Shown: positions 43,126 through 56,170, numbered from the stretch's first letter. The stretch: DNA of 64,000 nt from Camellia lanceoleosa (GCA_025200525.1 CM045758.1:166806261-166870260); one strand, 5' to 3'. Made by a program: numbers and translations. The notes: generated by a model from the letters alone, not told the origin.

Positions 43126-44214
43126 CTCGAGTTGAGAATTCTCGTCACGCTTTTTCATTCACTATTTTATGTTATAGATTTCTCATCGATTCTTTTCCTT
43201 CTTCTTTTTCTCTTGGGCATCTCACTTGGAATGTAAAGCTTTTGATTTTGTACTAATAAATTCGATAGACTGAACACCAACCTAATCTGGAAAGTGGAGT
43301 AGAATCAATCAACCATATGGCCTTTAGGCATACCTTGAATCTAGCCTACATTCATTTCGCACATATATTAATAAATTAATAATTAGAAACGTGATCTTAA
43401 ATATATACGATGATTATAGGATGATAGCACCAAAAGAGCGGAGACTTTTACAAGGCCACCACCGGTTATTGCAAGAGCAGGACAACAAAGAGAGTTCTAA
43501 AGGACAGTGATGAAAGAAACCCCATGCCTTAGGTCAAGAAGATTAATCGCGAATGCCTTGTATAGTGCTTTTTGTGGTCAATCCCTTTCTTGATTTGACC
43601 CTGAATGCTGTGAGGGGGGTGAAGGAATACATGAAAGCAGGTTTTAGAGCTTGAACTCGGGTCACCAGTTTCATTGGGTCACAAGATGCTTATGCTAACT
43701 TCCTTACTGTCTAAGCCCCGACGCCCAAGCTTCTTTGGTGAAGAGAGCTTATGCCAGAGTGCTCGAGCTAGATAAAGTAGACGATTTTCCACCTAGAATG
43801 AATGATAACAAATAAGATCTCTCAAGTGATAGCTATAGAAGGTAAAGACAGGTAAGAATGTCTAGGGTTGCTATTTTTGTTTCTGTAGTTGGATGTAGCT
43901 CATTGCCTTTAGTGCTTCTAGATGAAGAGTTGAGTAGAGATAGAAATGATATTTCTCTTTTTTGATTAAATGGACCGCAGACAGCTAAGCCGCTACAACC
44001 TTGAGAAAACTAGTACCAAACATGTCCGCAAACACGATGGGCAAAGCTCTTGAGGTGGGTTAACCCAGTAAATACATCTCTCAGATTGAGCCGAACCAAG
44101 ACCCGCAAGGAAGTTCGCACTAGTATTGCCTTCCCGAAAGGTGTGACTTATTATGTAGTCCCAAAACCTTGTAATGAGCACTTTACAATCATGAATTAGC
44201 CCTCCCAAGGGATG

Positions 44215-46947
44215 TGTCACGACCTCATTCCGCCCCTAGTAGAATGGTGCCGTGATGGCTAGTAATCCGAGATTACCAAAGGCCAACTTATAAAAACTCA
44301 CACAATCAGAGTATATATATATGGGGTTTATATGCGGAAGCAAATTTAAATCTAAGTAATCCATAAGAGTCAGTATAGATCAAATGAAATGTCATACATC
44401 TTAACATAGTTCTACAACTTGAATACAAATGAATTAAAACTAAATATTACATCTTGATCAAAAGGCTTCTCAAGCTGAAATATACAAAGACATGAGTTAC
44501 AAAGCTAAGAAGCATAATCTTCAAAATGATGCAAAACATGAATCAAAACATCTTGCACATAACATCTTAGGCGTCACCGCCTTCTTGCTCGTCACCTACA
44601 TATATATAAAGGGGAGGGTGAGCTTGGATACTTAGTAAATGATATTAGTAATAAATGTTTGAATGAATGATATCTGAGATCTTTATCAAAACAATACATA
44701 TCATAGCTTGTAACAAAACATGGGATGAATCAAGTTCATCAATCGAATTCTTTCAAGGCTTCTTGGATGTTTAATAACAACTACATAATACAAAGGATGA
44801 CATTCCTGACAAAACAAAGGAATAACCGACCCGAAATCGATTAGACAAACCCACCCGTACAAGACCGTCGGTGGTACCATCCGTACATGACCGTCGATGG
44901 TAGAGATATCTCAAACAAAGGTGCTACATAGACTTAACGTCCCCTAGCATGAAAGGACCTTCCAAGAATGTCATCAAAACAAACATAATACTTGATACAA
45001 AAACTAGTGGATAATCATTCATGCTTGATCAAATACTTTTACCAAAACAAAGCAAAGCAAAGCTTTATCAAAACATTATAACATAACTTTATTAAAAATA
45101 CCACTCACATTGCTCTTCGGATGTAGGGATTAAGGCAAGGATCCAAGACCTACAAATACATAATAAAAGTCCACTGAATACACTTCAAGAAGACAAGAAG
45201 GAATGCTCAAAGATGGTTATGAAATACACTTTCAAAACAAGCCTTACATGAGGGTAAAGATCCCGGCATTTCTTTCCAAAACCAAGTCAAGACAAAGAAA
45301 AACATGTGCTGGGAGTTAAAACACTATTTTTCTTCTGGGGAAAACATGCTGGGAGTCAAAACACTGTTTTTCTTCTAAGGAAAACATGCTGGGTACCAAC
45401 CAGGTTTTGGAATGGATGCACAGAGATGATCTAGGAAAAAGTGGCCTACATGGGTGAACTCAGGGGGTCTTGGCCGAGGTCCCACACCTCTTGGCCGAGG
45501 TGTTGTCTCCTAGGCCTAGGTGTGTGGCTGCTTGCCGAGATGTTACAAGGTGCCGGCAAAGGTATACCAAGGTCGGCCTAGGTGTGTGGTGGTCGGCCTA
45601 GGTGTGCATGCAAGATAGGCTAAGGTGCAAGTGATCATGCAAGGTAGGCTAAGGTAAGATACGATGCTTGGCCTAGGTGTGAGATCTAGGCAAGAGTAGG
45701 TCTCAGTGACCACACGTAGGCAAATGAAGTTTGGAAATCTGGGTTTCCTCTTGAAGAACATGAAGAACATGAATGCTAAAATCATAACTTTTATTCCAAA
45801 ATTTGAGATTTCATGATATGAGTTCAAAAACATGGACCTGGGTACCCATGCTTGGAGATTTCATGAAAACAAACACAAAAACATGGAACTTGTTGCAAAC
45901 TTTCGGATCAAAACATAGTTTTTTCTTGAAGAACACAAGAACATCATTTTCTCTCACTAAAACAAATTTTAAATCAATGCATGGCTCATGAATCATGCTA
46001 GATCATGCAATGTGATCATATCAACGTAAAGAACAACAAGAGTAGATCAAGAATCTAACCTCAAAACGTAAATCCAACGGTTCAAACTCTAGGGATCAAG
46101 CTTGGAAATCTAGTCTCACTCTAAGAACTTCTTCCCTCTTCCTAAAGCTTCTCTCTCTACAAGGCTAGGATATGACAAAATGATATGGATTTCTCACTAC
46201 TACTGGCTAATACCCACCATCGACACGTGGCAATGTCGGATTGGATCTCCTCAAAAGGTGCGTAATGAAAAGACAAGAGCATGACAAAGTGTGTACAACA
46301 AATGAGGTGACAAGGGCATTCTCGACAAGGCAATGATCTCGGATCAAGACATAGGCTTCGCAAGTAAGGTCTCAATGATCTCAAATTTAGGAAGGATAAC
46401 ACTTGACCTAGCTATGCCACATCTCACCTAGATGTGCCACACCTCGCCTAGGTCATACCAGCCTTAACAAGATCACTAGGTGCAGGGATCAAAGATCTAG
46501 GATGCCTAGATGATAACATCTCGACCTAGATGATACACATCTCGGCCTAGATGATGACATCTCGGCCAATATGCCAGGGTGAAGGTGGAGGTCAACCAAA
46601 GTGGTTCCAAGGTGGTCTTAGGTGTTGGCGTGCAATGGCCTAGGTGTGAGAGGTTCAAAGGTGTGATCTAGGCTTGAGACATTACGGATAGATGACCTAG
46701 GCTTAAGATGACCTAGGCTTGGCATGACCTAGGCTTGACATGACTTAAACTTGGCATAACCTAGGCTTAACATAGCAAGCAAGGAACAAAGCATGCATAT
46801 AAAACTTAGGCAAAACACATAAACACAAAACAAGACAGGGATCTTTACTTAGGCAAAACAAGTCAAAGTCTACAAATGCAAGCTTAACAAGACAAAATCA
46901 TGCAAATGCACATGAACGTGGCTAAGACAAGAATGAGGGTTATTATA
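44215..46947 (-). mobile_element. Solo gypsy-type LTR (2.73 kb)
   Basis: Begins TGTCACGACC, like the LTRs of the element at 21040-28751, and ends TTATTATA (TTATTACA expected, so the terminal CA has decayed to TA). It is flanked by GGATG (44210-44214) and AGATG (46948-46952), a 5-bp duplication with one mismatch. No coding sequence lies within, so it is probably the product of recombination between the LTRs of a full element. It carries a GGCCTAGG/GGCCGAGG array at 45472-45600, and similar motifs recur to 46760. Confidence 0.82.
45472..45600 (-). repeat. GGCCNAGG array with 20-21 bp spacing in the solo LTR
   Basis: Seven copies of a GGCCGAGG/GGCCTAGG-type core have their CC at 45474, 45495, 45515, 45535, 45553, 45577 and 45597. 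The steps are 21, 20, 20, 18, 24 and 20 bp, averaging 20.5. GGCCTAGG contains the palindrome CCTAGG. The motif differs from the CTCGAG arrays, but the spacing matches. Confidence 0.8.
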
Positions 46948-49789
46948 AGATGACTCTTCACATCACCCATCTTAACAAGACTAATAGCTGCCTCTGACTC
47001 AGATTCAATCACAACTTTTCTAAAGCCTTTCTCCTGTGCCGATTCAACCCTTCCTTATGCCAAAAAGTTCTACTGAGATAGACTATTTGTCGAACCCACA
47101 TTGAGGAAAACCCCCAATTTAGTCTCCTCCTCATCACGCAGCACCCCCTCTTACTGCCTCGGAGGATTAGACGCTACCGCCATCCGTGTTAACTTTGACC
47201 TACTTGCGAAGAGGCTTGACCCAACTCACATTGATCTCCTTACACTTCTTGGGTCGCGCTTTATCCTTAAAGGCTTGAGTGGTTAGAGAACTTCAAAATT
47301 TCCCTTTCTAAGACGTTAAGAGGCCATGGGTCAGAAGATAGCCCTGTTCCTGTTAGCCCAAAAGGTTGAAACTGTGACAAGGAACCAAGTGCCCCACTTG
47401 ATATTCTGGCCAACCCAATCCTCATTCGACTCTGCATTCTCTTTCAACCAGTCAAATAAGTTCTGTTCAAAGAGTGCTTTTGGAGAGGGCTTTAGCAAAT
47501 GAGGAATCTAATCGACTTTTAGTTATTCTTTCCCATGGCGGAATTAAAAGTGAGAGTACTATAGACATCCCTCTGTAAGAGAAGGAAAGGTTTAGGAGCC
47601 TAGTTTCAATTTCTTTGATCTAGGAGGTATGCGTCCTTCGTTCATCTTTTCAATCTATTGAGTGGACGCTCGATCGAAACTCTAGTCGTTAAGCTATAGT
47701 CTCTTCTCCCCTTTCCTTAGATATCACAAAGGCACTAAATAGCATTGAAGCGAATCAGCGGCCATTGATTCATTAGATAGAGGGACCATTGGACTACTGA
47801 CTGCATAAATGGATGAATCTCTCTGGTCGACTTGCCAAGGAAGTCAAAACTACAAGACAAACACCCCTTACTCATTTTTTTGGATTTTTCTCCTTTTGGT
47901 AACCAAAGCCTATCCTTCCTTTTGCTTCCAGCTTTGTAAATAGTAAAAAACAAAGAGTCTAGAAATCGAATCGATCGCCATCTCCCCTTTGTGAGGTAGT
48001 TTTGCCTCAAGCATCCCAGCTTTTCTGGTTAACTTAGCAAGTCCCCTTCTTCAATGAAGAAATTCCAGATTAGTGGCTTTCTCCTAAAGGAATTCTTTGG
48101 TCACATCGGTTGACTCGTGTTATCTTAAGAAATGCAACTTTAATGCTCGAAATAGTTTTAAAAGATTGTAGTAACATTCAGCCTTCACTGATCGATCGCT
48201 ACTGTCGCATGATCGAACTCAATTCTCGTATGATCTTCTCGTATGATCTACTGTTCTGAGGATGCCTTTTTTTTTTTTTTTTTTAATTGCGCAAAAGGTT
48301 TTGTAGCATAAGGGCTTGTTGTTGGAGTCGCAGTAGAAGTGGATTCGAAATGTCTTAATAAATAAAACTAAACTTCGTTCGCTCCATCTCTCTGATGAAT
48401 GAAGTCAAAAGCCATTTTTTTCTTTGAGATCAAATTCAAAGATTAGAATTAAGATCTCAACTTGTTTTTTCTTTCTCATCAGCAAGCTTCTTCACTCTAA
48501 TCTCAGTTGCCAGATCAGATGGAAGAACCGCTTAATGAAATCCACTTTCAACAGATTGAACATGATGAGCTGACTTGAAGCGCATTCTCTTCTTTCAAAG
48601 ATTCAGTAAGTGATTTACTCCCTCCATTCTCTTTAACCAAAGCACCATTCTAGAGGACTATGTTCCGTGGGAACTTCGACCTCATCGCACTCCTTCATGC
48701 CAGTCATTGTGTTTGCTCAATCAACAAGCTAACTGAAATAATTGAAAGATTCATGAGAATGAATTGCTTTTCACACGAATTCCACGGGGTATGAATATTG
48801 GTCAAGATTAAGATTGAGAGCCTGATATGGATCGAGATACGGAGCATGAGCAAGAGAGAAAAGCCCAAGGATAGGCTTCGCAAAAGGGAGGAAAGAACTG
48901 CCTACAACTATTAAGCCATACCTTTTTCACATATAGTCACTGCCCCAACAAATAAGTGTGCTTTTGGGGCTTGACTACTTCACTTCTATTTATGGTATTT
49001 CATTCTATACAGTCAGGCACCCTGCTAAAAAGTAAGGGACGGGGCCCTAGCTAGCAGTTCTCCCTTTGGACAAAATATAGGTACGAAGCCTTTTGTAGTT
49101 CGGTTCATCTGGTTATTTTGTTTTTTAAAGAACGAGGCCAAATGGGTCGTTAAGTTCCTTCCCCTTTATTTGTTTAGTAAATAAGTATAAGTAGCAGGGT
49201 TACTGCTTAGTTGTTTGTAAGATAGAATGGATTAAGATTGATTGTGAGTTTGGAACCAGTGCTACTAGATAGAAAGTAGTGATAAATACCTGCATTGCTT
49301 GCCCCAATCTGAGTTCGAGCTATTAGTAGTGCAAGTAGCAGTGCCAACCAAAATAGCAACGCTAGTCTAATGTGACCCTGAGGTCAGACCAAGGAAACTT
49401 CCTTAGGTGGTATGACGAGGCACTTCCAGGTAGCGAGTCATAGTGCCAGTCGTAGTAGTGCTAGTTGCCTATCCAATTAGGGACCCATAATTTGTCAATC
49501 CACATCTATCGAATAGAGCTACTAAAGATTAGTGGCTCGGGATAAGATAGGGCCTGAAAAGGTAATAGTGAGCTCAAGCTAGAGTTGCTGCTTCTTAGGT
49601 TATAGGATTGAACACAAAGGCTATAGGTGTTGGGATTCACTCTCCAAACAACTTCGTATTTCTCAACAAGTTATCTTTTGGGAACAAAAAATGTTCTCCT
49701 CTATGCCCGAGTTTTACCTACCATTTATCCCCACTTCATCATTCTTTACTGATTGCTTTGTTGAACTGTTTCCTGATAACCTTGATACA

Positions 49790-50690
49790 AAATCTTTATC
49801 TACGCCTACTGCTATGGTCTCTTCTGAGGTGCCTGCTCTATCTGATGGTCCTACCATCGACGTTTAAACTGAGTCTCCTCGTAACTTTACTCGGGTAAGT
49901 AAGCCACCAGTTTATCTTCATGACTATTACTACTTCTCTATCTTTCTCAGCATGATCCTCAATCTTATCATGAGGCTAGCTTTAATCCCCTTTGGCAGCA
50001 AGCAATGGCAAAAGAATTGCAGGCGTTGTAGAGAACTTATACATGGAATTTGGTTGATTTTCCTTCTGGCAAGATAGCTGTGGCTTGTAAATGGGTCTAC
50101 AAGATCAAGACACGTTCAAATGGTTTAGTACAGCGTTATAAAGCTCGTTTGGTTGGTAAAGGTTTTACACAGGAGCATGGGATTGACTATGAGATAAGGA
50201 AGCATTTGTTCCAGTTGCTCTTACCTCCGTTCAGAGTTTAATTGCAGTTACCGCAGTTCGAAGGTGGAGATTATTTTAGATAGACGTCAAAAACACTTTT
50301 CTCAATGGCAATCTTATAGAGGAAGTGTACATGCGACCTCCTCCTGGGTATAATCATCCTCATAACAAGGTATGCAAACTTTGTCGAGCACTATATGGGC
50401 TTAAACAAGCTCCTCGAGCTTGGTTTGCCAAGTTCAGCAGGGTCACTGGAGATTTTGGCTTCACCTCAAGTCCTTATGATTCGGCTCTCTTTGTTCACAA
50501 AACTGAGTGTAGCTCCATTCTCCTCTTTCTTTATGTTGATGATATGATTATCACTAGAGATGACCTTGCTGGTATTTCTGATCTCAAACAATCTCTCAGT
50601 GCACACTTTGAAATGAAAGATCTTGGATTTTTCAGTTATTTCTTGGGTCTTGAGATCTCTTCTGCCTCTTCAACTTCTTTTTCTTGGCCT
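49790..50690 (+). pseudogene. Copia integrase end and reverse transcriptase fragment inside the organelle-like block
   Basis: The blocks [75 protein letters not shown] and FLYVDDMIITRDDLAG identify copia reverse transcriptase, with its catalytic YVDD. Frame changes occur near 50190 and 50280, and a TAG at about 50027 sits where glutamine or glutamate is usual. Similarity stops at YFLGLEISS near 50670. It is a different copy from the copia element at 1050-20576. Copia fragments are common in plant mitochondrial genomes. Confidence 0.82.
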
Positions 50691-50744
50691 CTTTCAGACG
50701 ATGTAAAGTGAATTGTCTCTTTCGGACGATGTAAAGTGAATTGT
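50689..50744. repeat. 28-bp tandem duplication at the end of the copia fragment
   Basis: Two adjacent 28-bp units (50689-50716 and 50717-50744) beginning CTCTTTC and ending GTGAATTGT differ at one base. They lie exactly where copia similarity ends, so they may mark the breakpoint. Confidence 0.9.
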
Positions 50745-53700
50745 TTTGGTTGAAGTCCTCTTTTTTCTTTTGCGGTAAGCTCACCAGAAAGAAAGCCTAT
50801 GGATATCTCTTAAGAAGAAATCGGGAAGGCAGGATGCCAAAGCAATGTTGCGCTTCCTATGGTCGAGTGAGTTTCTTTAATCTTTGCTTCTTCTGCTTCT
50901 TCCTTTCTTACTGGTGGAATTGTTAGACTCGCATCAGCTTATTCTATTATCAAGATGAATTATCAGTTTCACCTCGATATCGGTTTTTCTCCATTTGGGA
51001 CTGGCTGTACTATGTTCCAAGGAAAAGGATTTTCTTACTTACTCCCCTTCTCTCCTTAGCAGTCGAGTCTTCTTTGGACCCTAACTTAAGAGCTTTAATC
51101 GTTTAGCTTATTTTCAGGTATTTCGCCATCTTGGTTGGTCGACAAGAGGGGTTGAGAATAGGAATAGTTTAAGAGCTAAGCAAACCTTCGGTGAAGGAGA
51201 GGAACCTTCGAACTTCAAAGTAAGAGCGAGGAGGAAGGAAACAAAAGGCCATTTACTATAGATAGTTTGCTAGAAAAGATTCATGATTTGGAAGCCCCTA
51301 TACTGATAAAGCATGACCAGAAAGACTTGGAGCTTGCTTTGACTTTGGTTGCTTTACTTAGTAGGGAAGGAAAGCGACCCCCAGAATATGGTCTACCTTA
51401 CCCTGTCTCAGGCTTTCTAGATCCCTCAAAACATAGTCTTTCCAGGCTTTCTGGAGGTTCCGAACCTATGAGATTTCACCGGGCATTCTTTTGTGAACTC
51501 TTTCGGTACTACCCCACTAGCTCTTGATCTTGGAGGTGTGCTGGCTGATGAAACTCTTTTCAGGTTCTCTCTATTTGCCTTTCCTGGGTCCTGAAGTTTA
51601 TTCTAGTCTGGCAATGATGGAGGTTGAAGGAGAGTTGAATGAAAGGTCTACTCAAGCGAATGAGAGCGAGCAGAATAACAATGAGAGAATAGCCGTCCAA
51701 TGGGTCTTTCACTTTCAAATCTATATGAGATCTGAAGCCTTCATAAAATAGGGCATTCCTTAGCTTGACTTTAGACGCAGCCATAGAGTATGAGCCTTCG
51801 TTGCTAATCTACTACTTATTTATAGCTATAGTTATCGCCTGATCCTTGTATTAAGCCAAAGATAGATAGGGGGACAGGAAAGTAAGCGAAAGGAGGAAGG
51901 CTAGGAATGAATTAGAGCTGAGGAAACTCTTTAAGTTAAGCTCCATTTGATAAGGTAAATAAAGAAGTTAAGCCCTTTAAGATTAAGATTAAGATTAAGA
52001 TGAACCCGAGGCAAACAAGAAGTAAGCCGTTTGGGAAATGCTTTAGATTGGCTCTTGCGAGAAGCTGAGGGAATCGAAGGTTGGGTTGGCTTAGAGAATC
52101 CTTTATAGCCTAAGCTCAGAATAATTAGAACTTGAGAGAAGAAAAACTCACAAGACAAGGCCTTTGGGCTTGGAATAAACCATTAAGGGGAATCGAACTA
52201 TTAAATTTAAGCAAGTAAGGGCATGGTGAAAGTAAGATACGGAAGGTTCTTGATATCGAGTAGGTTCAATCATCATCTGTCATCTTATTCTAGTTCTAGC
52301 TAGCTGGTGCTACTTGAAATGCAACATAAGAAAAAGGTTCAGAAGGACCTCCAGCTTGTATGGTTTACCGATTCTTTTTGCACTTCCTGGAAGATCCCTT
52401 CATTTAAGAAAGAGCTCTCGCTCGCTAACCCTTCAACTATCCTCTATTTCTTATATTTATATGTCCTAGCCAGAAAGAGATTTATTTGATGCCAAAAAGA
52501 CCGTTTTTTCATGCCTTAAAATCAATCCCAGGGAAAGAGGCCAAAAGGCTTTGACTAAGAAATAAGAGTTCTAGGAAATTTTGCACTTGAAATTGTACTA
52601 ATCCTTTATATGTTCATTTCATTATTACATTATGCCTCGCTTAGAAAGCTTTCACCAAGCACCGATCTCCAGGCTTCAAGCAAAAGTGAGAGTCCTAAAG
52701 CAGTCTGATTTGATAACCGGGGTAGTAGTCAGTTAATAGCGAAGTTCATCTTGTCTTCCTTCTGAAAGTAAAGCGAAGAGCGAAGTCAAGTAAGTATGAT
52801 TTGGTTAAAGTAGTAAAGATGCCTATAGACGAGGAGGTCTGCAGGCAAAATGAATATAATGAAAGTGACGTGTCTTGAGGATTAGACCTGCTAAATCATA
52901 TCATTTGCTTAAGACAGCTTTGCCGCTTACTCTGACTGGCCTTCATTCGGCTTCTCGATCGGATTGGTAGCTCGAGAGACAGAGCTGCGAAACTCTAAGC
53001 GGATACTTAGCCCCCTTACTCTATTTAGGGATCCCCTCCCCTTCGGATGGAGTAAGAGCACCAGAAGAGCAAGAGAAGAGCCGGTTTTAATTGAATCCCT
53101 TGTAGCAGTTTTACTTTTCTTCTTTCGAGGAAGAGCTGATCAATAAACAAAACCGTATCAAGACCTAGTAATGGTTGAAAGGAAAGAGCGCTGGGCGTGG
53201 TTTTCTTTGAAAATGAGTGAATATCCTCGATCTCTCTTCGGTTTGGGAGCAGGCTATTTCTCAACTTCTACTTCAAAGCAACTTTTGTTTAGATAATTAG
53301 GGTAGCTAATTTATTTTTCATTTTTTTTTTATGTATCTTTGTTCATATCCATATAAACACACACACACATCTCATTGTCTCCCTTAGCCAAAAAGTATAA
53401 ATATTTTTGGCTAGGTAGACTACAAAAGATGAGTATAGGGATGAAATAACATACCACCTTATTAGCTATGACACAACAGTGAAGTCGTGGTTGCTTCGAT
53501 TATGTGAAGGTATCTTAGATGGAATTATCTAAGGAGGAAAGGCTAATAACAGACAAATCAGACAAAGTTTCAACAAAGACATGAATAACCAGGTGAGAAG
53601 TAATGAAGATAGGGTAGAAGAAAACATATTAGGGCAGCCTGTGCACGCATTACCTAAGATAGAAGATGAAGTGGTGGTTCAATTCCCGTTGGAAGTGGTT

Positions 53701-54680
53701 ACATCTTAAACCTAACTCAAGGCGAGTTCCCGTCTGCTAAGTCAGGTCTCAGTAGCTAGGACTGGTAGCATGCTTAGAGGAATAAGCGATGTCATTGAAT
53801 CTTTTGTAAGCGCAGCTATTGGACTTCTTTGATTGGCACAAACTGACGGTATAAAAAGAAAGAAGTCAAAAATTTGCTAGTGAATCTACTCTTTGAAAGC
53901 TTGAACGTAGCGAATGGGATATAAGTCAATAGCTTCCCTTTCTTGGTGGCCTAACATCCTATTATAAAGGACGTATCTCTCCCTATTTCTTTCGAAAAAT
54001 GCTATGGCCACTCAATTCCCCACGAGCTGGGAATAATGCTAAAGAAGGGAGGTTGCTTTTTCGTCTTTCATGCCCCATTTAATAGAAGTATAGATTGCTC
54101 GAAGGCTTCTTTGTCCTACAAGGCGTAGTCTCCTATAGGTAGTTAGTTACTACGGCCTGTAAGAACTTGTCCTTTAAAGCATCTCTTAAGCCTTTGTTAG
54201 TTCAGTTATAGTCTGATACCTAGGAGAGAGCAAGAGCTGCAATGGATTCTCCGATGCACTTATCCGAAGTAGTTGATGCCCTTTACTCTCATTCCTTTTG
54301 AGGAATCTGCCCAAGTAAAGGCAATCCCAATGAAGAGAATTCCGTGTGACTCCTAATCTGCCTTGTTCACGTTGCCGCTTCTTCTCATTCTAATTAATGC
54401 CACCAAACCATGCAAGGAAGATTGAACTTTTTTCTTTCGCTAGCGGATGAGAATAAGGATTCCACTGAACTGTTATTCAAATGTAACCTTAGACTGCCGC
54501 TAACAACCATGGAAGGTTCTCTTTTCCCCTCTTTTCTAAACCAAAATTGGAGTTGAGCTTCTTTTTTTCATCGTTGCCTTACATCCTTAGCTATTTTCTT
54601 AAGATTAAATTCTACAAGAAAACTCTTGCGAAAAGCCTTGCTTCTTGCTTAGTACTTATAGCACTCACAGCACTTAAAGG
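50745..54680. other. Organelle-like spacer, no gene recognised
   Basis: Balanced-composition DNA with short open frames of up to about 86 codons (for example 51267-51527, starting MLEKIHDLEAPILIKHDQ) that I cannot assign. No tRNA or rRNA signature was seen. Short GATTAA repeats occur near 51979-51999. Confidence 0.5.
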
Positions 54681-54689
54681 AAAGTAATA

Positions 54690-56170
54690 AAAAGCTACAG
54701 GCAAGTTTGTTAGTGAGGAGATTAAGTGAAAGTGTGTTTGTTTTAATAATATAGTGTAAGAGATGGTTAATGAGATTGTTAAATTATTTTTATAAAAAAT
54801 CTAAAAAAAATTAATATTTATATTAAAAAAATATCTAAAACAAATATAAAATTTTATTTTTTAAAATAACAGGCTACAATTGCAAAAAAAAAAGAAAAAA
54901 AAAGAGCTTTGTTCTAGACGTTCAGGAGAACGATCGGGCGAACAACTGGATAGACTTAATCCGCTTACTATTTTCCTAATCCCACGATTTTCCCAGCCAA
55001 GCTAATCCCTTTATTGAGGGAGATTATTAAGTCACCCAAACTGTGAAGCCGACCTTTCCAAATAACACCAAACATATTATGAGTAGGACCCACATCCATC
55101 ATACTCTAGTCCGGCCAAACAAACGGGACCTTGGAGTAGTAATCCTACACTATGGAGGGACTTTGCATGAGATTGAGATGTATTCCCATGGGATTAATGG
55201 GTAAAAGACTATTTTACCCCTTAGCCTATATGATTACAATAATGGAATAAGGGTAATTATGAAATTTCATAGGTTTAATTCCAATCAATTAATACTACAA
55301 CACTACTACACAAACAAATACACTTTACATTTTCAACTTAATACCACTATATTACTAATCTCCTCATTTAATCTCAGCGTACTCATAATCCTATTAAACT
55401 TAATCCACCAAACAAACGTGGCCATAGAGTGTTTGATTGGGGTTATGAGTGAGGGGATTAACTATTCCCTTAGACTAATAATCCCCCCTATTGGTAGGAC
55501 TATCAATCCTATGGTGGGGTTGGGATTAGAAATTGAATGAGGGGATTAGTAAATTTTTAAATAATTTTTATACAAAATTTATATTTTTTAGAACCAAAAA
55601 AAAAATATTATAATATCAAAAAAAATCCTAAAAATTAAAATATATTAATACTATCTATAGTATTACTAATCCGGTGGTGTACAAACAAATACTCTTTATC
55701 CTACATCTCCAAACTAATATCACCACACTAATAATCTCCCCTCTCAATCCCTGTGTATTCTTAATTCCCTCCATCCTATAGAGCCAAACAAACATGGCCA
55801 TGGAGTGTTTGATTGGGAACATGAGTGAAGAGATTAACTATCTCCTGAACTAGTAATTCCCCCATTGGTAGAACTATCAATCATATGGTAAGGTTGAGAT
55901 TAAAAATTGAGTGTGGGGATTAGTGAATTTTTAAATGATTTTTAAGTAAAATTTATATATTTTATAAAAAAAATATTTAAATATTAAAAATATTAATTTT
56001 ATATAATAATATTATCTATAGTATTACTAATGAGGTGGTATATAAACAAATACTCCTTATCCTAGATCTCCAACCTATAATCATTATACTAATAATCTTC
56101 TTACTTAATCCCACCGTACTCTTAATCCTTTTTATTTTATAAAGCCAAACAAAAACATATGATATGGGGT
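54690..56170. repeat. Tandem array of MITE copies with TTTGTTTGG/CCAAACAAAC ends
   Basis: At least three head-to-tail copies of about 360 bp abut near 55425 and 55795. Each junction reads CCAAACAAACRTGGCC followed by AT(A/G)GAGTGTTTGATTGG. Interiors share GAGTGARGRGATTAACTAT near the left and ACAAACAAATACTCYTTATC near the right. A more diverged copy precedes them at 54690-55125. The tandem, nearly seamless joining is unusual for MITEs, which normally scatter. Confidence 0.7.

Larger units (their letters stand above)
43985..47480 (-). pseudogene. LINE-type RNase H/C-terminal fragment, split by a solo LTR
   Basis: Read from right to left: KALFEQNLFDWLKENAESN near 47400-47480, then KGFRKVVIESESEAAISLVK just right of 46952, then across the LTR DCKVLITRFWDYIISHTFRE and GNTSANFLAGLG down to 43993. 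These match the C-terminal RNase H-like end (RVT_3 type) common to plant non-LTR retrotransposons and related reverse-transcriptase genes. Reading continues from SH to PLGG if the LTR and one target copy are removed. Stops and frame changes are present elsewhere. No reverse transcriptase core is seen. Confidence 0.72.
43010..54680. other. Probable mitochondrial DNA inserted in the nucleus (NUMT), with later insertions
   Basis: The composition changes sharply to a more balanced base content, with AAGTAAGG- and GCTTTCTT-rich text typical of plant mitochondrial spacer. The left edge carries a fragment of mitochondrial atp9. No other organelle gene is recognised, and LINE and copia fragments occur inside, as is common in plant mitochondrial spacers. 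A solo LTR at 44215-46947 was added afterwards. Excluding it, the block is about 8.9 kb. MITEs of one family lie at both edges. An alternative is that only part is mitochondrial; a search against mitochondrial genomes would settle this. Confidence 0.55.

Noticed and set aside
51267..51527. 86-codon open frame in organelle-like DNA
   Set aside because: No resemblance to a mitochondrial or nuclear protein that I can identify. Open frames of this size are common in such spacer.
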